Assembly (NCBI GenBank): GCA_002359075.1
Contig: DEQA01000088.1
Coordinates: 1 to 5,855 of the forward strand
DNA: 5,855 bases
Reading direction: 5' to 3'
Origin: Planococcaceae bacterium UBA3378
GTDB lineage: Bacteria; Bacillota; Bacilli; Bacillales_A; Planococcaceae
This document shows positions 5,406 to 5,855 of this stretch, piece after piece. The stretch's first letter is position 1; each line of letters starts with the position of its first letter. The notes under the pieces are model-generated. The model had not been told where the DNA came from. It made no database searches and saw only the letters and a list, made by a program, of their open reading frames with translations. The position numbers and the translations under genes were made by a program.

Positions 5406-5474
5406 TAATTATCTTTCCAGATCTTATTCTTTCCTTTTATTTTGAGAGGACTTGTTACGCTTATACCTCAAGGG

Positions 5475-5492
5475 AAGATGCCGGCATTTTTT
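5475..5492 (+). terminator. Weak candidate terminator between the convergent genes
   Basis: AAGATG (5475-5480) can pair with CATTTT (5485-5490, one G-U) around a CCGG loop, with the T-run continuing to 5492. It is 70 nt past the stop at 5405. An outer GAAGA/TCTTC pair (5474-5478, 5500-5504) followed by a T-rich run is an alternative. The stem is short, so support is limited. Confidence 0.3.
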
Positions 5493-5505
5493 ATAATTGT
5501 CTTCT

Positions 5506-5855
5506 TTATTTTTTAGCATACACAGTGTACGTTCGTGGTTCCGTAAACCCTAACTTACGGGCTAATTGGACTGAGGCAATGTTATCAGTATTACATTCCC
5601 AGCACGGCTGAATATTATGTGAAAGGCAGTGGTCAATGAATTGCTCCGCAACGAAGAATGCTAATCCTTTTCCTCTATAATTTGCATCCGTGATGATATC
5701 TATTTCTGCATAGTCAATTGATGCAAATATGGATACTCCTTCACTGATGATTTGATTTTTCTCCTTCAGGACAAAGCCAATACCATGCTGAAGGAAATTA
5801 TCTATAGAGCCCCAATATTCATTGTAATAGCTCTCGTCAAATTCTTTTGATTGCT
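5506..5855 (-). CDS. GNAT-family N-acetyltransferase, 3' part (start beyond right edge)
   Basis: The minus strand is open from the right edge to TAA at 5508-5506 and gives the last 115 residues. Family members move an acetyl group from acetyl-CoA to an amine. The acetyl-CoA pyrophosphate-binding loop is visible as YRGKGLA (visible residues 59-65), preceded by strand AEIDIIT (49-55). It is followed by CWECNTDNIASVQLARKLGF (84-103), the usual C-terminal strand-helix, and TYTVY near the end. The spacing and the W-x-C-N motif resemble the Bacillus GNAT_acetyltran group (PF12746), whose members are about 250 residues, so roughly the N-terminal half would lie outside. The substrate is unknown. There are no frame breaks in the visible part. 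The fragment contains no in-frame ATG, so simple ORF calling from a start codon would miss it. Confidence 0.85.
   Translation of the reverse strand, partial: QSKEFDESYYNEYWGSIDNFLQHGIGFVLKEKNQIISEGVSIFASIDYAEIDIITDANYRGKGLAFFVAEQFIDHCLSHNIQPCWECNTDNIASVQLARKLGFTEPRTYTVYAKK

Noticed and set aside
1..5855. CRISPR array, tRNA, rRNA or insertion sequence
   Set aside because: No regularly spaced repeats, no tRNA-like cloverleaf and no transposase frame or matching terminal repeats were seen on either strand.

Overview
The window looks like a low-GC Gram-positive of the order Bacillales, most likely Planococcaceae/Bacillaceae (Lysinibacillus- or Solibacillus-like). The grounds are strong AGGAGG-type ribosome sites, a GTG start, an AT-rich background, and an ECF sigma / zinc-finger anti-sigma pair of the Bacillus kind. 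The genus is inference.

Layout. The left two thirds is a row of minus-strand transcription units, so they read right to left. (1) 4076-1374: a MazG-like NTP pyrophosphohydrolase followed, with no base between them, by a 791-residue fusion of a phospholipase-D (HKD) nuclease and an SF2 helicase. The fusion has the domain order of the type IV restriction enzyme SauUSI. The unit sits between two minus-strand intrinsic terminators (4135-4167 and 1258-1297). (2) 1200-69: an ECF sigma factor overlapping its membrane-bound anti-sigma factor. A near-palindromic ECF-type -35 sequence lies just upstream. A degenerate ~37-bp repeat that can fold as a hairpin lies at the 3' end of both units (1-37 and 1341-1378).

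The region 4176-5030 holds no intact gene but is not blank. It carries the C-terminal relic of an aminoglycoside-phosphotransferase-like gene (minus, 4232-4426), short coding-like scraps on the plus strand, and a relic of unknown family broken by frameshifts (minus, 4584-4890).

On the right, a plus-strand gene for a 120-residue acidic protein of unknown function (5043-5405) converges on the 3' part of a GNAT acetyltransferase gene that runs off the right edge (minus, 5506-5855).

The most interesting unit is the MazG/HKD-helicase pair. Its composition is clearly more GC-rich by eye (sampled lines 50-55% GC) than the sigma pair (a sampled line 28%). It lies next to decayed genes and fits a defence-type module: modified-DNA restriction coupled to nucleotide-pool cleaning. 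That function is inferred, not shown.
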